Assembly: GCA_963693305.1 (NCBI GenBank)
Contig: OY855914.1
Coordinates: forward strand, 16,492,899-16,556,898
Origin: Meandrina meandrites
Taxonomy: Eukaryota > Cnidaria > Anthozoa > Scleractinia > Meandrinidae
Reading direction: 5' to 3'
Length of the DNA stretch: 64,000 bases
A program made the position numbers and the translations under genes. Positions 32,786 through 43,571 of this stretch are shown piece after piece; within the stretch, counting starts at the first letter, position 1, and every line of letters starts with the position of its first letter. The notes beneath the pieces are model-generated. The model was not told where the DNA came from and did no database searches. It saw only the letters and a program-made list of their open reading frames with translations.

Positions 32786-34104
32786 GATAGTCTGTGATGG
32801 TAGTCCAGGAAAGGACTGTTGCAGCTGGTGACTGACTTTTCCACAGCCGGAGCGGAAATTGCCATCAGAGTGTAGTGGAACTGAGATTAGTCTGTCAGTC
32901 GCAATGCATGGTGTGGATTAAGTATTTGGTCCTTGAAACTGATCCTTTAAAAAGTTATTGTACTGCACTGCACTGTATTGCACTGTACTGTACTGCACTG
33001 CACTGCATTGCACAATGTAGATGAGATGATGTAATCTTCAGATGTATTCCTCGTCGTTTTTCATTCTAATCAAAATGACCGGAAAATCCCAGTACGATTT
33101 GTCAAACCATACCTGCCCCATTCCTCATGCTGGAATTTAGCAATACCATTAAGGACCGTTACATTTCAACAGGTCGATTCCTTCAGAAGGAATGAATTGA
33201 CAGTATGGCTATGAAAGTTCCGTTCCGGCCTTCTTTCTTTTTTTTTTTTTTTTTTTTTTTTTCTTTTGTCTGTTTCTTTTTTCCGTGCAAATGGTAAACG
33301 CCCCAGGTTTTATTTTTTATATTAAATTGCTACGGGCGAATCTACGGCAACATACTTTACTCGCGCGCGTGCGGCAGAAATTTGATGCGTACTCAGCTTT
33401 ACTTAAGGCTAATTTAACGATAGCGCATTTCTATTCTTTACACTGTAATACAGAGGAGCTTTTTCTGTTCGGTCAGTCTTCAAGTTTCTATCAGTCTCTC
33501 CGATTGGGCCATTTGGAGCATTTAATCTTGTATAATTCTCTATGCTTTTCGACATCGAACTGTCTTTACTCGATTAGGAACCTGTCCGGTTTATCGCAAA
33601 AGAGTTGCGCCCTTCTTGGCGAAGTGTTTTAAAAATGATGTATATGCTTTAGGCGCAGTAATGCTGCAGTATGGCTGCTCTAGCCAAATTCGTCGACGTC
33701 AGTTGTTTTTTTTTTTTGTCGTAGGAAACCAAGCAGAAAAATGAAAGTCATTTCATTTTTTTCCGTTCGGCTTACGGTGGCTTTTGCGTCGTCAACTCAC
33801 AGTGTAGCGTAACCAGGGTGCATTATGCGATATGTTGTATCACCATTTTTCAGTGCGAGGACAAAAAAAGACTGCCATCCGATGGCTGTCTCGTTCAACT
33901 GTTTGCAGAGTTTACCACTGTGCACAAGATCACGAACTAAAAAAATGGAGTTCTAGGGTGCGCCTAGTAAGCTTCTTGTTTATTGATCACCACGTGACCG
34001 AAATAAATATTTAAACGATATCATGAACTAACAACTACCTTAAATGATTAGGTACATCAACTGTCCCTGTCAATGTCTTGAGACATGGCTAAGTTGAGGT
34101 TTAT
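32786..34104. other. Non-coding stretch with a CTGCA microsatellite and a T run
   Basis: A pentanucleotide-like CTGCA/CTGTA array spans about 32957-33012. A T run lies at about 33237-33262 and may be the tail of a minus-strand retroposon. The 115-codon frame at 33285-33632 has no domain. The 32795-32960 stretch looks like a decayed interspersed repeat. Confidence 0.4.
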
Positions 34105-34152
34105 TAACAAAAATAAAAAAAAAATAAAAAAATAAAAAAATAAAAAAAAAAA

Positions 34153-34217
<65 letters not shown>
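34105..34217. repeat. A-rich tract grading into an (AAT)n microsatellite
   Basis: AAAATAAAAAA-type sequence (34105-34153) runs into about 21 AAT units (34154-34217). This structure is typical of an expanded retroposon tail. Confidence 0.85.
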
Positions 34218-34219
<2 letters not shown>

Positions 34220-34728
34220 TATATTTTGTTTAGCCGAACTAGTTTGGAAGTAATAACGTAAAGATACTATTTCAGTAGGTTTTTGTTGTAAGTTTTGTTA
34301 ATTGCTGCTTTCCTTCTATTTCTCCATGCTGCCTACGTGAACCAAATCAGCTAATTGTAAGTAACCACTTGGTGTCTTCTTTAATCTATTTCTAGGCTAT
34401 TTTTAAAACTCGTAACTTTGCTTCGTGCTCGACATAAATCAATGTGTGCAAATGTACCAATAATTAAAAGAATCGTGTGGTAACAGAAATGCTTGCTATT
34501 GTTGGTTTTCACGTCACCTTTTGCCTATATATTATTCAAAATGTTTAACGGTCTTGGAAACTGAATACCTGCTACAACGATTACGGTAAAATTATTGGCG
34601 TTTTTATGCGAGCTTTATTATTCATTATTTTCCTCCCATTTTTCTTCACGTTTACCACAACGTTACAGAACAGGCTAGACATATGGCTACAGTCAAAACT
34701 ATTGCAAGCGACCAGCGCTCATAAGTAC
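34218..34728. other. Non-coding stretch
   Basis: AT-rich sequence without an ORF or repeat that I recognise. Confidence 0.4.
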
Positions 34729-35076
34729 AGGTAGCCCAAGCATCTTGGGAGACGTTAACATTTTTCTGTGTGTTACATGTGTTTCCACTGCGTGTTTGGG
34801 CCATTGCAAAGCGATTCCAGCGAGTTTCAGCTTCCCTGAGAGGAAAACAGTAAAACTAAAACTCGCTGGAATGGCTTTGAAATGGCCCAAAATATGAGAT
34901 GGAATCATCTTTAACAAACAGAATCGGAAAAGTAAGTCGTTTTAAATTGAATTTCTTTTCCATATTTCGAACACCAGCTACGATTGTTACATTCCCATAC
35001 AAACTCTCATATTTAGGCTGTTGCGCAATGTCATATTATGTAATGTTAACGGCTCCCAAGAAGCTTGGGCTGCCTG
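34729..35076. mobile_element. MITE with 34-bp inverted termini and nested inner inverted repeat (348 bp)
   Basis: 34729-34762 and 35043-35076 are reverse complements over 34 bp with three mismatches (core GCCCAAGC.TCTTGGGAG, then CGTTAACAT). Inside, 34795-34827 and 34858-34891 form a second inverted repeat (core CCAGCGAGTTT). It ends 30 bp before the large ISL2EU-type transposon, so either element may have inserted beside the other. Confidence 0.75.
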
Positions 35077-35106
35077 TGCCGTAAGCGACTACACACTGAA
35101 ACAATA

Positions 35107-35168
35107 CTCCGATATCACGATCCGCCATCTTGGATTGCGTGTCTCACCAAAGCGAGGCTGGACGGGCA
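35107..35168 (+). repeat. Left terminal inverted repeat of the ISL2EU-type element
   Basis: Matches the reverse complement of 39462-39523 with three differences. It contains CCGCCATCTTGGA (35122-35134), a strong YY1-like site, 90 bp upstream of the transposase ATG (35224). It may therefore act as the promoter as well as the transposase binding site. Confidence 0.9.
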
Positions 35169-35223
35169 TGTTATCATTTCACGGGTTGCGTTACAAGGGT
35201 TTTGAGTGGAGAAATCACGGAAA

Positions 35224-37050
35224 ATGGCTAACGATCACTGCTGTGTAAATAGCTGTACTAACGACAAACGAAACGAAAGTGGAAAGAATTTGTCTTTTTT
35301 CAACTTTCCCTCAAACAAAACGCAGAGATCGCAGTGGATTACCGCAATAAAGCGAGATGAAGGGCCGCTTTTTCAGGTGAGTGCGACAAGCCGTGACCAG
35401 CGAGCTGTCAAACGCACAAGTTATACTTTTAACCGATATTGAAGATTTTTCGATTTAATACTTAGCTTGGCCGCTTTTTTATTCATAAAATAATTTCTCG
35501 AAACATATTCAGAGAAAATGGAGTCAAATAATCAAACCTAGATATTAGATTCAAGCGATTTTGACCGAAGCTGTCAAACCCACGTGGAATCGGTTTGTTT
35601 GTTTTCATTGACACGGATATGGTCATTTAAATATTCTACATGTTTCGCCCTTGTTATCAGCATTTTAATTTGAAGTTTAAAACTTGTTTCCTAGATCAAA
35701 AAAGGCTCTACATTAGTGTGTTCTGCTCACTTCAAGCCAAGTGACATGCATAAAACTATAACAGGGCTTACACGTCTGAAAGCAGGAGCTGTGCCATCAC
35801 AGTTTGCATGGACCAAGGTCAGTCAAGAACGCCCACTTAATAGACTACAAAACTTTAAACATATGAACGAACAGCAAGCACAGGAGGAGCGACGACAATC
35901 TTTTGTCGATTCATTCCAACATAGTGTCCAAGTGCCTGAATCTGCTGTGCAGGAATCCAGTACTTGTGGTGAGCCAGTGCAAGAAATTGCTACGGATGAA
36001 CCGGCAAACGAAAACATTCAGCCTGCCGAACTGAGTGCAGAGGAACAAATTAGAATCCTTAAAGCCAAAATCGAAGATTTAGAGCAACAAGTGGAAGATT
36101 TTAAAGAATCCAGGTTTGGTGCTGAAAATATTACCAAAGATCCTGAATTGCTGACATTTTACACTGGCTTTGTATCAAAAGAACGATTTGATAGCTTTTA
36201 TAGCTGGGTTGAACCATATGCAAAAACTATGATAAAATGGTCACAGATTCAGCGTGGCCGAGGCAAAGAAAACTACAAGCGAAGACGTAGCAGTGGTAAT
36301 TTTGCATTGTCACTCTATGACCAATTGTTCTTATTCATGATCAGACTAAGATTAGGATTACTGGAAACAGACTTGGGAGTAAGATTCAATATTAGCACAA
36401 GTACTGTTAGCAGAATCATTTTAACTTGGTCGAGTTTTCTGTATACAATGCTTGGCCAAGTTCCAATTTGGCCAACAACTGCTCTGATAAAAGATAGTAT
36501 GCCTGAGTGCTTCAAAAACATTTACCCTAAAACAAGGGTCATCCTCGATTGTACCGAGATCAAGGTCCAAAGGCCCAGCTCCAAGGTTTTGAACTCAGAA
36601 TTTTATTCTGCGTACAAATCCCACACCACCTTAAAATGCCTAGTTGGTATTGCACCTCATGGTGCGGTAACATTTGTAAGTTCCCTATTTCAGGGAAGCA
36701 TATCCGATAAGGAGATTACGAGGCGCAGTGGAATTCTGTCACTAATTGAAGAAGGAGATGAGGTCATGGCAGATAAGGGTTTCCTAATTCAGGATTTATT
36801 AGAGCCCAAGAAAGCAACACTGACAATCCCTCCTTTCTTGTCTAGAACAAAATCTCTACAGTTCACTTCAAAAGAAGTAACAGAAACACAGCAGATTGCC
36901 CGCCTTCGAATTCATGTTGAGCGAGCAATCAGAAGAATTAAGGAGTACCAAATATTTGACAAAGTCTTGCCACTTTCGTTGGCTGGTTCAGTTAACCAGA
37001 TCTGGACCATTTGCTGTCTACTTACAAACTTTAGAGGTCCACTTTATTAA
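35224..37050 (+). CDS. ISL2EU-type transposase with THAP finger and DDE domain (2 exons)
   Basis: Exon 1 is 35224-35376 (51 codons) and ends at a consensus donor CAG/GTGAGT. Exon 2 is 35695-37050, after TTTCCTAG, and the junction is in phase. The 502-residue product begins with a C2CH THAP DNA-binding domain: C6 or C7, C11, C60, H63 and an AVP box at 83-85, completed only by splicing. A coiled segment follows at about 165-180, then an HTH_Tnp_4-like helix-turn-helix (LRLGLLETDLGVRFNIS), then a DDE_Tnp_4-type catalytic domain with D336 (LDCTEIK), D411 (MADKGF) and E460 (HVERAIRRIK). It would bind the terminal repeats and cut and paste the element. An upstream in-frame ATG at 35206 would add six residues. 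All catalytic residues are present. Confidence 0.93.
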
Positions 37051-37510
37051 AACTATAACTTAGTATTTTGTAGATCCACAAAATATGCATACCCCCCCTG
37101 AAAGGGAATTTTTTTAACTATCTCCCACCCTCTAGATTCAAAACACAGCCCCCCCCCCCCCCCCCCCCCCCCCCCCTTTAACCTCCATGCATTTAAAACC
37201 CCAACCAAAGAATAGCAGATGGAAAATATGAAGGGGAGGGGAGTCTCAATAACCAAATCTTTTAAGAGAAAGTATGAATCAAAACTTGACATTCACTGGG
37301 GGTGGGAGGGTTGAAACCCAAAGAGCATCCTTAGGGAAAGTATGGATATTTCTTGGAACTACACATGGTCAGTTGTAAACAGATTAGAGCAAAATAAACC
37401 AAATTTCAGTAATAATAATAGCCTACAAATTGTGATTCTATAAAATATGTACATATTTACAATTTAACCTCTAGTGAAGCTACTGGTTCTACTGGTGCTT
37501 GAAAGGCTGA
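37051..37510. other. Spacer between the convergent transposon genes
   Basis: It contains a poly-C tract at about 37147-37176, a site prone to slippage and assembly error, and AATAAA-like words (about 37393) that could serve polyadenylation. No ORF. Confidence 0.6.
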
Positions 37511-39433
37511 TTATGCCCCAGCCTTTTTTAACAGTTCAGGGAGGAGGTATTCAAAGTAAAACTTATCTAACTTCATCTTCATATTTGAACAAAATTCTGC
37601 ATCAAACCTCACCCTTTCTAAATGAAAATCATTTTTACAATAAACATAAAAATCAACCCATTCGCAGCCGGTTAACATCATCTGTCCCATGATCTGATAG
37701 TAATAGCTATGTGTTTTTTTAAGTTTATAAACTCCATTTACACATTTGAGATATTTCAGCTGAGAAATTGAATCCGTAATAGGGCACTTAATTTCCAGCA
37801 GTCCCCAGGGGTCGGTTTCGGAGGGATCATAGACTCTTCGATCAGGAGACGCAGCCAGGTGTGGGCAAGATGGGTTGATAACAATCCCAGCAGGGAAAAC
37901 ATTGCATTCTCCACTGTCAGCATATGCAGAAGCTGCTTCTTCTTCGGTCTCAATGCCATGTTTCATTGCTGCAGTTTGAACAGTCTTCTTAAGTTGTCTG
38001 ACTGCCAGCGATTCAAAGTCAGCCTTTCGTACACAGACATCTTTAAATTTGCTAGAAGATAACCTTTGTGCCCTCAAGTCATGCCACTTCTGTGTGTCAG
38101 ACTGCTCCCTTGTCTCTTCCTCATATAAACCACATTGTGCTAGTGAGACACAAAGTCCTTCAATAAAGTTTATTTCTGCCAAAGTGGGAACAGCCGAATA
38201 ATTGTTTTCCAGTGATGGCACATCAAATGGTGGTGGATGTTCTGGCCCGTCAATGTTCATGTGAATTTTGGGGTCATTTGTGGTGTTTAGGCGCTGCTGG
38301 TATGAGATGACTGAGCCACAGGCCACTTTTCCGAGTTTACTATCCACAAAGTCTAATGCGTCACTTTCAGGAACAATGCTATTTATTTGCATGTCATCAT
38401 ATTGTTTGAATATGTCTCTCATGGACTCAATTATGTTGGGTTCCCCAAATTGTTCTGGTATGGGGTTGTACAAGGTAGACCGTACCCCATCCATTCTACG
38501 TGCTTTCTTTTTTGCTGGAGCATCACTGCTAGGAGGTTTTACTTGCTGCACTAGCACTTCTTGCACCTCACGAGGATTAATTCCTGCTGTCCTTTGTGGA
38601 ACATGCCATGTCTGTGGAAGACTTGTTTTAGACATGGCAGGAGGCACACTTCTTAAACCAAGTTTCCTATAGTGTTCAAGAAGGTATACCAGACCTATTG
38701 CATGGTTGCAGAGCCCTGTTCCTGCTTCACAGTTACATGAGGTACTGGTTATTTCAACTTCTGCAGCTTTTGATATTTCAACCTAAAGAAACAATTAAAT
38801 GTATTTATATCTGATGTGCAATGATTTTGTGCCTTTTTTATTTTTAATCAATCACATTTTCCTTTCTAGTTCCTTAGCAGATCAATAAACAAAAGCAAAT
38901 TTAAAAAAAAGAGAAAAGAAACCATAAAGCAAATCAGCTATTACGAAATAAGAATGTACTATAAATACCTGTAATCTCCATGGCTCTTCATTTTTCCGCT
39001 GGGATTTATAGCTTTTAGCTCTTACGAGGACACCTGGGTCTTGAGTTTTCACTGAAAATAAAGTGCGAATATGGAAGTTTACTACACTACGAATTACATC
39101 GCAGGGAATTTAGATTACCGCTTCTAGGCATAAACGAACTAAAAGAAAGGAAAAACACAATATTAAATGCTCGTAAAAAGCATAAAATGCATGAATCGTA
39201 ACACTGTTCGCATATAATTTCTCACCTAGAGCAAAGACAACTCAACCGCAGGACTGAAACTTACCTTCGACATCAAAGATATAACCTTCGCAGAAATTAC
39301 TATAACCGCGAGTTATTACTTTCTTTGGAACTTTTCCATCCTTCTCAAGCCATTTCTCGATGAAAGTTGCATCGAAATACGGAATACCCTTGAGAGATTT
39401 CGACCACGCTGTAGATAACAATCCTTCCGCCAT
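37511..39433 (-). CDS. SWIM zinc-finger plus YqaJ-like nuclease protein of the transposon (3 exons)
   Basis: The minus-strand model joins 39433-39265, 39051-38969 and 38782-37511, giving 507 residues. Donors are GAAG/GTAAGT and CAG/GTATTT; acceptors are TTTTCAG and TTCTTTAG; phases agree (1, then 0). Residues 100-111 (CNCEAGTGLCNH) form a SWIM zinc finger. Residues of about 316-466 form a YqaJ/lambda-exonuclease-like domain with D398 (ASPDRR), E414 and K416 (LLEIKCP) and a Gln-containing YYYQIMGQM helix. YqaJ enzymes are alkaline-exonuclease-type recombination proteins, so it may process DNA ends or the donor site during transposition. Its exact role in these elements is not established. The start ATG lies 28 bp inside the terminal repeat. 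Confidence 0.9.
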
Positions 39434-39461
39434 ATTGACAAAGCAAACGTGTGGAGCGAGA

Positions 39462-39523
39462 TGCCCGTCCAGCCTCGTTTTGGTGCGGCACGCAATCCAA
39501 GATGGCGGATCGTGATATCGGAG
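39462..39523 (-). repeat. Right terminal inverted repeat of the ISL2EU-type element
   Basis: Reverse-complement partner of 35107-35168, including the YY1-like site (39496-39508) about 60 bp upstream of the YqaJ-gene ATG. TA follows at 39524-39525. Confidence 0.9.
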
Positions 39524-39525
39524 TA

Positions 39526-40125
39526 TAGAGACTGGTCACTTCAGTCTCGGGGTGACACGCGTCGGATATCTTTATCAAGAATTATAAGGCCATGTTATAT
39601 TGCGGCAAATATGATCAAGTAGTGCAAACTGTTGAATCCATGCAAATCAGAACTATTGACTGGTAACTTATGAGAGTTTTAAAACAAAGGAAAAAAGCAT
39701 TTGTTAATTCCCGATGTTTGTCACGGTGACTATTCAATCGGGATTTAACAATGGTTGTCGAAATTTATGCTGGTTGCTGACGAGAGTGCATGGTCACAAG
39801 GAGAGCTTCGACGATATTTATACAACGAGGCAAAAGCTGGTTAACGTTATGTATTTCCAGCTTGCATGGCTTTCAAATTGACAGTTTACAGAAACGTCTG
39901 TTTCTACATTGTATTATTTTAGATACGCACGGTGACGAGGTAATCGATTTAGCTGGGCTGTGTCTTAATGAACTCCTCTCTTCGATTTTCATTTCTCTCA
40001 TTTCCATCGCTCGGACTCCTACTTTCTGAAATAAAAATAAACAGCTGACGTTTTGAGTGTTTTACCTTCTTCGGAGCAATTCCACACGCTACGTTGACGG
40101 CTTTAGTTCTGGAAAAGGCAGCTGC
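39526..40125. other. Non-coding stretch between two transposons
   Basis: A 79-codon frame (39790-40029) has no domain. Nothing else was recognised. Confidence 0.4.
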
Positions 40126-40404
40126 TTAAAGGGAAACAAGGGTCTAGAAAAATTTTACCTTAAATGAAAGCCCATGTGTTCAGGACTTCAAAAATAGTTG
40201 CCGATTGGTGAAGCGCCGCCTTGAATTTAAGTAAGAGGGCTTTGAAATCCTTCAAAATTACCGCTTTTGAACACCGACGGCCGCCATCTTGGGAGCTAGG
40301 AATGATATCGAGGCTATGACGTAGCATTAGACAAGGTTGGTTTTGCAATGACCCAAATCTTAGTTTACAACACGATGTAAGAGTATTATCTGAAGGCACG
40401 AATT

Positions 40405-41231
40405 ATGGTTCTCTGCCTCGCTGTTGGCTGTAACAACGCCTACAAAAACGTTACCTGAGGATGGAAATAATAGAAAAGGCGGAAAAGACAAAACGAAAGA
40501 GTAAATGCGGCAAATACGCCGGGAAATGACCAAAGCCCGGGAACTGTTGTGTTTATTTCGATAATTTAATCACAAATGACTACGATCGAGATCTTCGGGT
40601 AGGTGATTTTTTTAATTTGTACTTTGAATCCTCAAAATAAGTAGTGTGTGGTATTCCAAGTTTTATACAATTGTTGCAAGGGAATATGCAAAGTTTATTC
40701 CTGAAATCACGCGCGAATTTTCTGTCCGTTGGCGGCAAATGTATTTGTTTACGAAAACAAGCCAGTGTTTTATTTTATTTTGTGTCAGCAAATTGTAGCT
40801 AAATCTAAGGAACTTTCCCTACTTGTAGGGATATTAAACTGTAATCTTATTTGATACTTGTACTGTTTAAATTATTTTATAAACAGTTCGCCTTTCTGAT
40901 CTTCGGGTCACGCAATCTGTATTTCCTTACAGACAGTACAGACGAAGCTTCTCCAGGCTGAGCTTCTCGGAACAAGAAGGCAAAAAAGAAATCTGCCACT
41001 AAAGGAAGAAGCGGTTCCTACCATTTTCTGCTACACTCCTGAAAAGAGAGTCCGTCAAGCTAGTATCGAGCTAGCAATCATTTTAAAAATCAGACACATA
41101 ACTCTGAAAATGAGCCGATCGAATGATTTGAGTTGGCTTTGTTTACATTTTTCACGTAGAATAATCTTTGGCGCCCGAGATGGTAGAGCAAAATGTTCTA
41201 CTTTTGAAGACCAGAAATCGCAAGTGACTTA
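40405..41231 (+). pseudogene. THAP-domain gene remnant inside the TTAA element
   Basis: The frame at 40405 begins MVLCLAVGCNN, the expected start of a C2CH THAP finger, but hits a stop after six more codons. After an acceptor-like CCTTACAG at 40934, the frame at 40935-41231 reads KLLQAELLGTRRQKRN, then EEAVPTIFCYTPEKRV, containing the AVP box that ends THAP domains, and then a TGA. The middle of the finger (the FHRFP-like and Trp region and second Cys/His pair) is not found, so this appears to be a deletion derivative. It is unrelated in position to the THAP gene of the neighbouring transposon. Confidence 0.6.
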
Positions 41232-42010
41232 ATATCAAATTAATTTCAACTGTTGTGGAATATTATAATATTCAAAGGTAAACCAAGATATAAAAATTAA
41301 CCTAAAAATATGTTCAGTTTTGACGCTGTTCGGACGAAAATACCAAACCATAATTATTTTCGCGAAAGCAATGAAAGTTACGATAGATCATCAATGAATT
41401 TAGTACACTATAACTCTAATTCGAAGCCTGTCTGATCGAAATTCGATGAAGTAAAATCTCTTTCGACCTCTATAGCTTGTAGAAGTGTGTAAATAAATAC
41501 TAGTTAAACATTTCATGTGAGACAGATTTGCCGTGCGTGTATTCATGCTTCGGCGACAACGCCAAGACTTTATAAATTAAAATTTGCCGATCGGCAAATG
41601 TTGCCATAGCATCGTTGTCCTACCTTTCTCAAGCAAGTTCTTCTCATTTTTAACGCAGTAAACCTTTTACCGTTTAAGACATTTAAAGGATGAGTTGGAA
41701 ATTAGGATTTCTGAGGAAACCCGCCGCGACTTGATCGCATATGCAGTCATCAAATATTATGATTTAAAAAAATTAATTCGTCAAACATTATGATTTAGAA
41801 AATTGGATTTGAGTCGCTTAGGATTTCTTGGCCATTTTACAAAGAAAAATTCAGAAAAATTGCAATGTTTCACTTTCCTTCTCGAACTGTCTCCTACAAA
41901 CTTTAAGAACAACAACATCTCACCATTTTAGTCGCATTTGTGAACTGACAAATCGCTTGCGTCGAGATTCCGTATTAAAACTTAAGTAAATGTCTGTACT
42001 AACATGTTAT

Positions 42011-42442
42011 TTATAAGTTTAATTTTAACCTTAGAGGACCAAATGGTATTAAACCCAGAACTTCCACCGTCTGGTAACAAACGTTCCGTTTCCGTGCAGC
42101 TACACCAGTCGCGATTGCTAAGTTGCTGAAGATGCGATTGTGTAGGTCTGTCGCCGTCAGATTCCACCGTTTCTGGTTAATCTTGAGCCATGCTCGAGTC
42201 ACTTTCTTCTTTTGAGGACGTGCCGTGTTGTGGTTCGAGCAAAAAAAGGGGCGTTTGGTTCCGGTGACTCGGTTTCTAGCTCGAGAGACGACTCGCTTTC
42301 GCTCTTTATATCGCTGTTTATTTCGACTCATCTTACACTCCTTGACTAATGCTACGTCATAGCCTCGCTTGCATGATGGAAAAAAAGATGGCCGCTCGCG
42401 GCAGCAAAATGACCAGTTTGTTGTCCCAAATACTAGCAACAA
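42011..42442 (-). CDS. Hypothetical basic ORF near the right end of the TTAA element
   Basis: A 143-codon frame. From an internal Met (about codon 38) it reads SRNKQRYKERKRVVSRAR and onward as a Lys/Arg-rich protein. I do not recognise a family. It runs inward from the right terminal repeat, as a transposon gene would, so it may be a first exon of a second gene. It may also be chance. Confidence 0.25.
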   Translation of the reverse strand: MLLVFGTTNWSFCCRERPSFFPSCKRGYDVALVKECKMSRNKQRYKERKRVVSRARNRVTGTKRPFFCSNHNTARPQKKKVTRAWLKINQKRWNLTATDLHNRIFSNLAIATGVAARKRNVCYQTVEVLGLIPFGPLRLKLNL

Positions 42443-42539
42443 ATTTCGATGTCAAAGCAAATCATTGCTATTTTCAGTTATTTCATGGTATGAACTTTCA
42501 TTTAAGGTAAAATTTTTCTAGACCCTTGTTTCCCTTTAA

Positions 42540-42972
42540 CTTTAAAATGACAGCTGATTTAACTTATACAGACTTAAACTAGGTGAAAAAGATAACAATT
42601 TATTACGTAGCCATCAAAAACGCTTATCAACTTTATACTTCCCATAAAAAATGTGATTTTAAAAAAGGGCTGACTGTTTAGTCTGCAGTCGTTCTATTGC
42701 AAATCAGGCATTGACTAATTTGTGTTTATTGTATTTTTTTTTTATCCTGTGGATATTTAAATCAACCATCCAGGCTGTAAGTAATCTCTTGGTTCACTTC
42801 TTTTTCAAGAGATTTAGTTAATTAAATGCACGATAAGCAAAATTTTGAAATGTAAATGCCTTTTCTGACCTTATATTTACTTTAAATTAATAAATGTGGT
42901 CACCCAACTAGTTTAGCTTTTTAGTTATTTTGGGTGACCACCAACTGTATGTATTGTTAATTTATTTATTGT
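42540..42972. other. Non-coding stretch with a small hairpin
   Basis: GTGGTCACCCA (from 42896) pairs with TGGGTGACCAC (to 42941), an 11-bp perfect stem. Otherwise AT-rich. Confidence 0.45.
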
Positions 42973-43571
42973 TTAACCCTATCCAGACCGGGGGGGGGGG
43001 GGGCGGAAAGTGCCCGCGCTGACTTTGAACGTTTATAACTTTTTCAAGATTCAACCAAACGCTACCAAACTTTACGAGTTTTTCTAAAATTTATCTGGGA
43101 ATAAATTGGTAGGATAGGTTGTTGAGTCTGGAACTTGACGTTACCATGGCAACGTCATTTTGACAGACATGTTTTTCCAAATTTGTAATTTTCGTGTTTC
43201 CATTAATAAAAATTAACTTTAATTCAACTACTTTCACCTCTTTTAGGTTTTTTTGCACTGTTTTATAGATTTTGAGTATTTTTCAGTAATTTTGGGCGGT
43301 TTTCTGATGTTTTGGAAAAGTTTTGAAATCCAAGATGGCGGATCCAAGATGGCGGCTGTTTTGACATCATGATGTAATTGTCACGTGATGTGACGTCATC
43401 ACCGCACGTGACGTATATAAAAAGATAGATTTCTGGACATACTATATATTCTGTAAGTTTTATTGCGATTGCTTAAATATTCTGGAAGTTACGGAGGGGG
43501 GGGGGGGGGGGCGGAATCCGCCCCCCCCCGGTCTGAAAAGATCCAAAAAAGCCCAGTCTGAATAGGGTTAA
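42973..43571 (+). mobile_element. piggyBac-like MITE, copy 1
   Basis: TTAA is followed by CCCTATCCAGACCGGG. The other end reads CCCAGTCTGAATAGGG followed by TTAA, so the termini are imperfect inverted repeats starting CCC with a TTAA duplication, as in piggyBac elements. The body is 591 bp. G and C runs lie just inside both ends (about 42990-43002 and 43496-43530). Two CCAAGATGGCGG sites lie at 43330-43355. No ORF. Confidence 0.8.

Larger units (their letters stand above)
35107..39523. mobile_element. Autonomous ISL2EU-type DNA transposon, apparently complete (4417 bp)
   Basis: 62-bp terminal inverted repeats (35107-35168 and 39462-39523, three mismatches, start CTCCGATATCACG) are flanked by TA on both sides (35105-35106, 39524-39525). 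Inside are two convergent spliced genes: a THAP plus DDE transposase from the left end and a SWIM-YqaJ protein from the right end. Pairing a THAP/IS4-like DDE transposase with a YqaJ nuclease gene, with a 2-bp duplication, is the hallmark of the ISL2EU (IS4EU) group related to Harbinger. All splice junctions that I can place keep frame and no premature stop is seen, so the copy may be active. Confidence 0.9.
40126..42539. mobile_element. TTAA-flanked Kolobok-like element with THAP remnants (2406 bp)
   Basis: TTAA (40126-40129) is followed by AGGGAAACAAGGGTCTAG. The right end is the exact mirror and is followed by TTAA (42536-42539). The perfect terminal repeat is about 41 bp. More distant inner segments also mirror each other (GAGGCTATGACGTAGCATTAG at about 40311 against 42347-42367), so the inverted termini extend to about 200 bp. 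TTAA duplications plus THAP exons suggest Kolobok. No intact transposase ORF remains. Confidence 0.75.
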
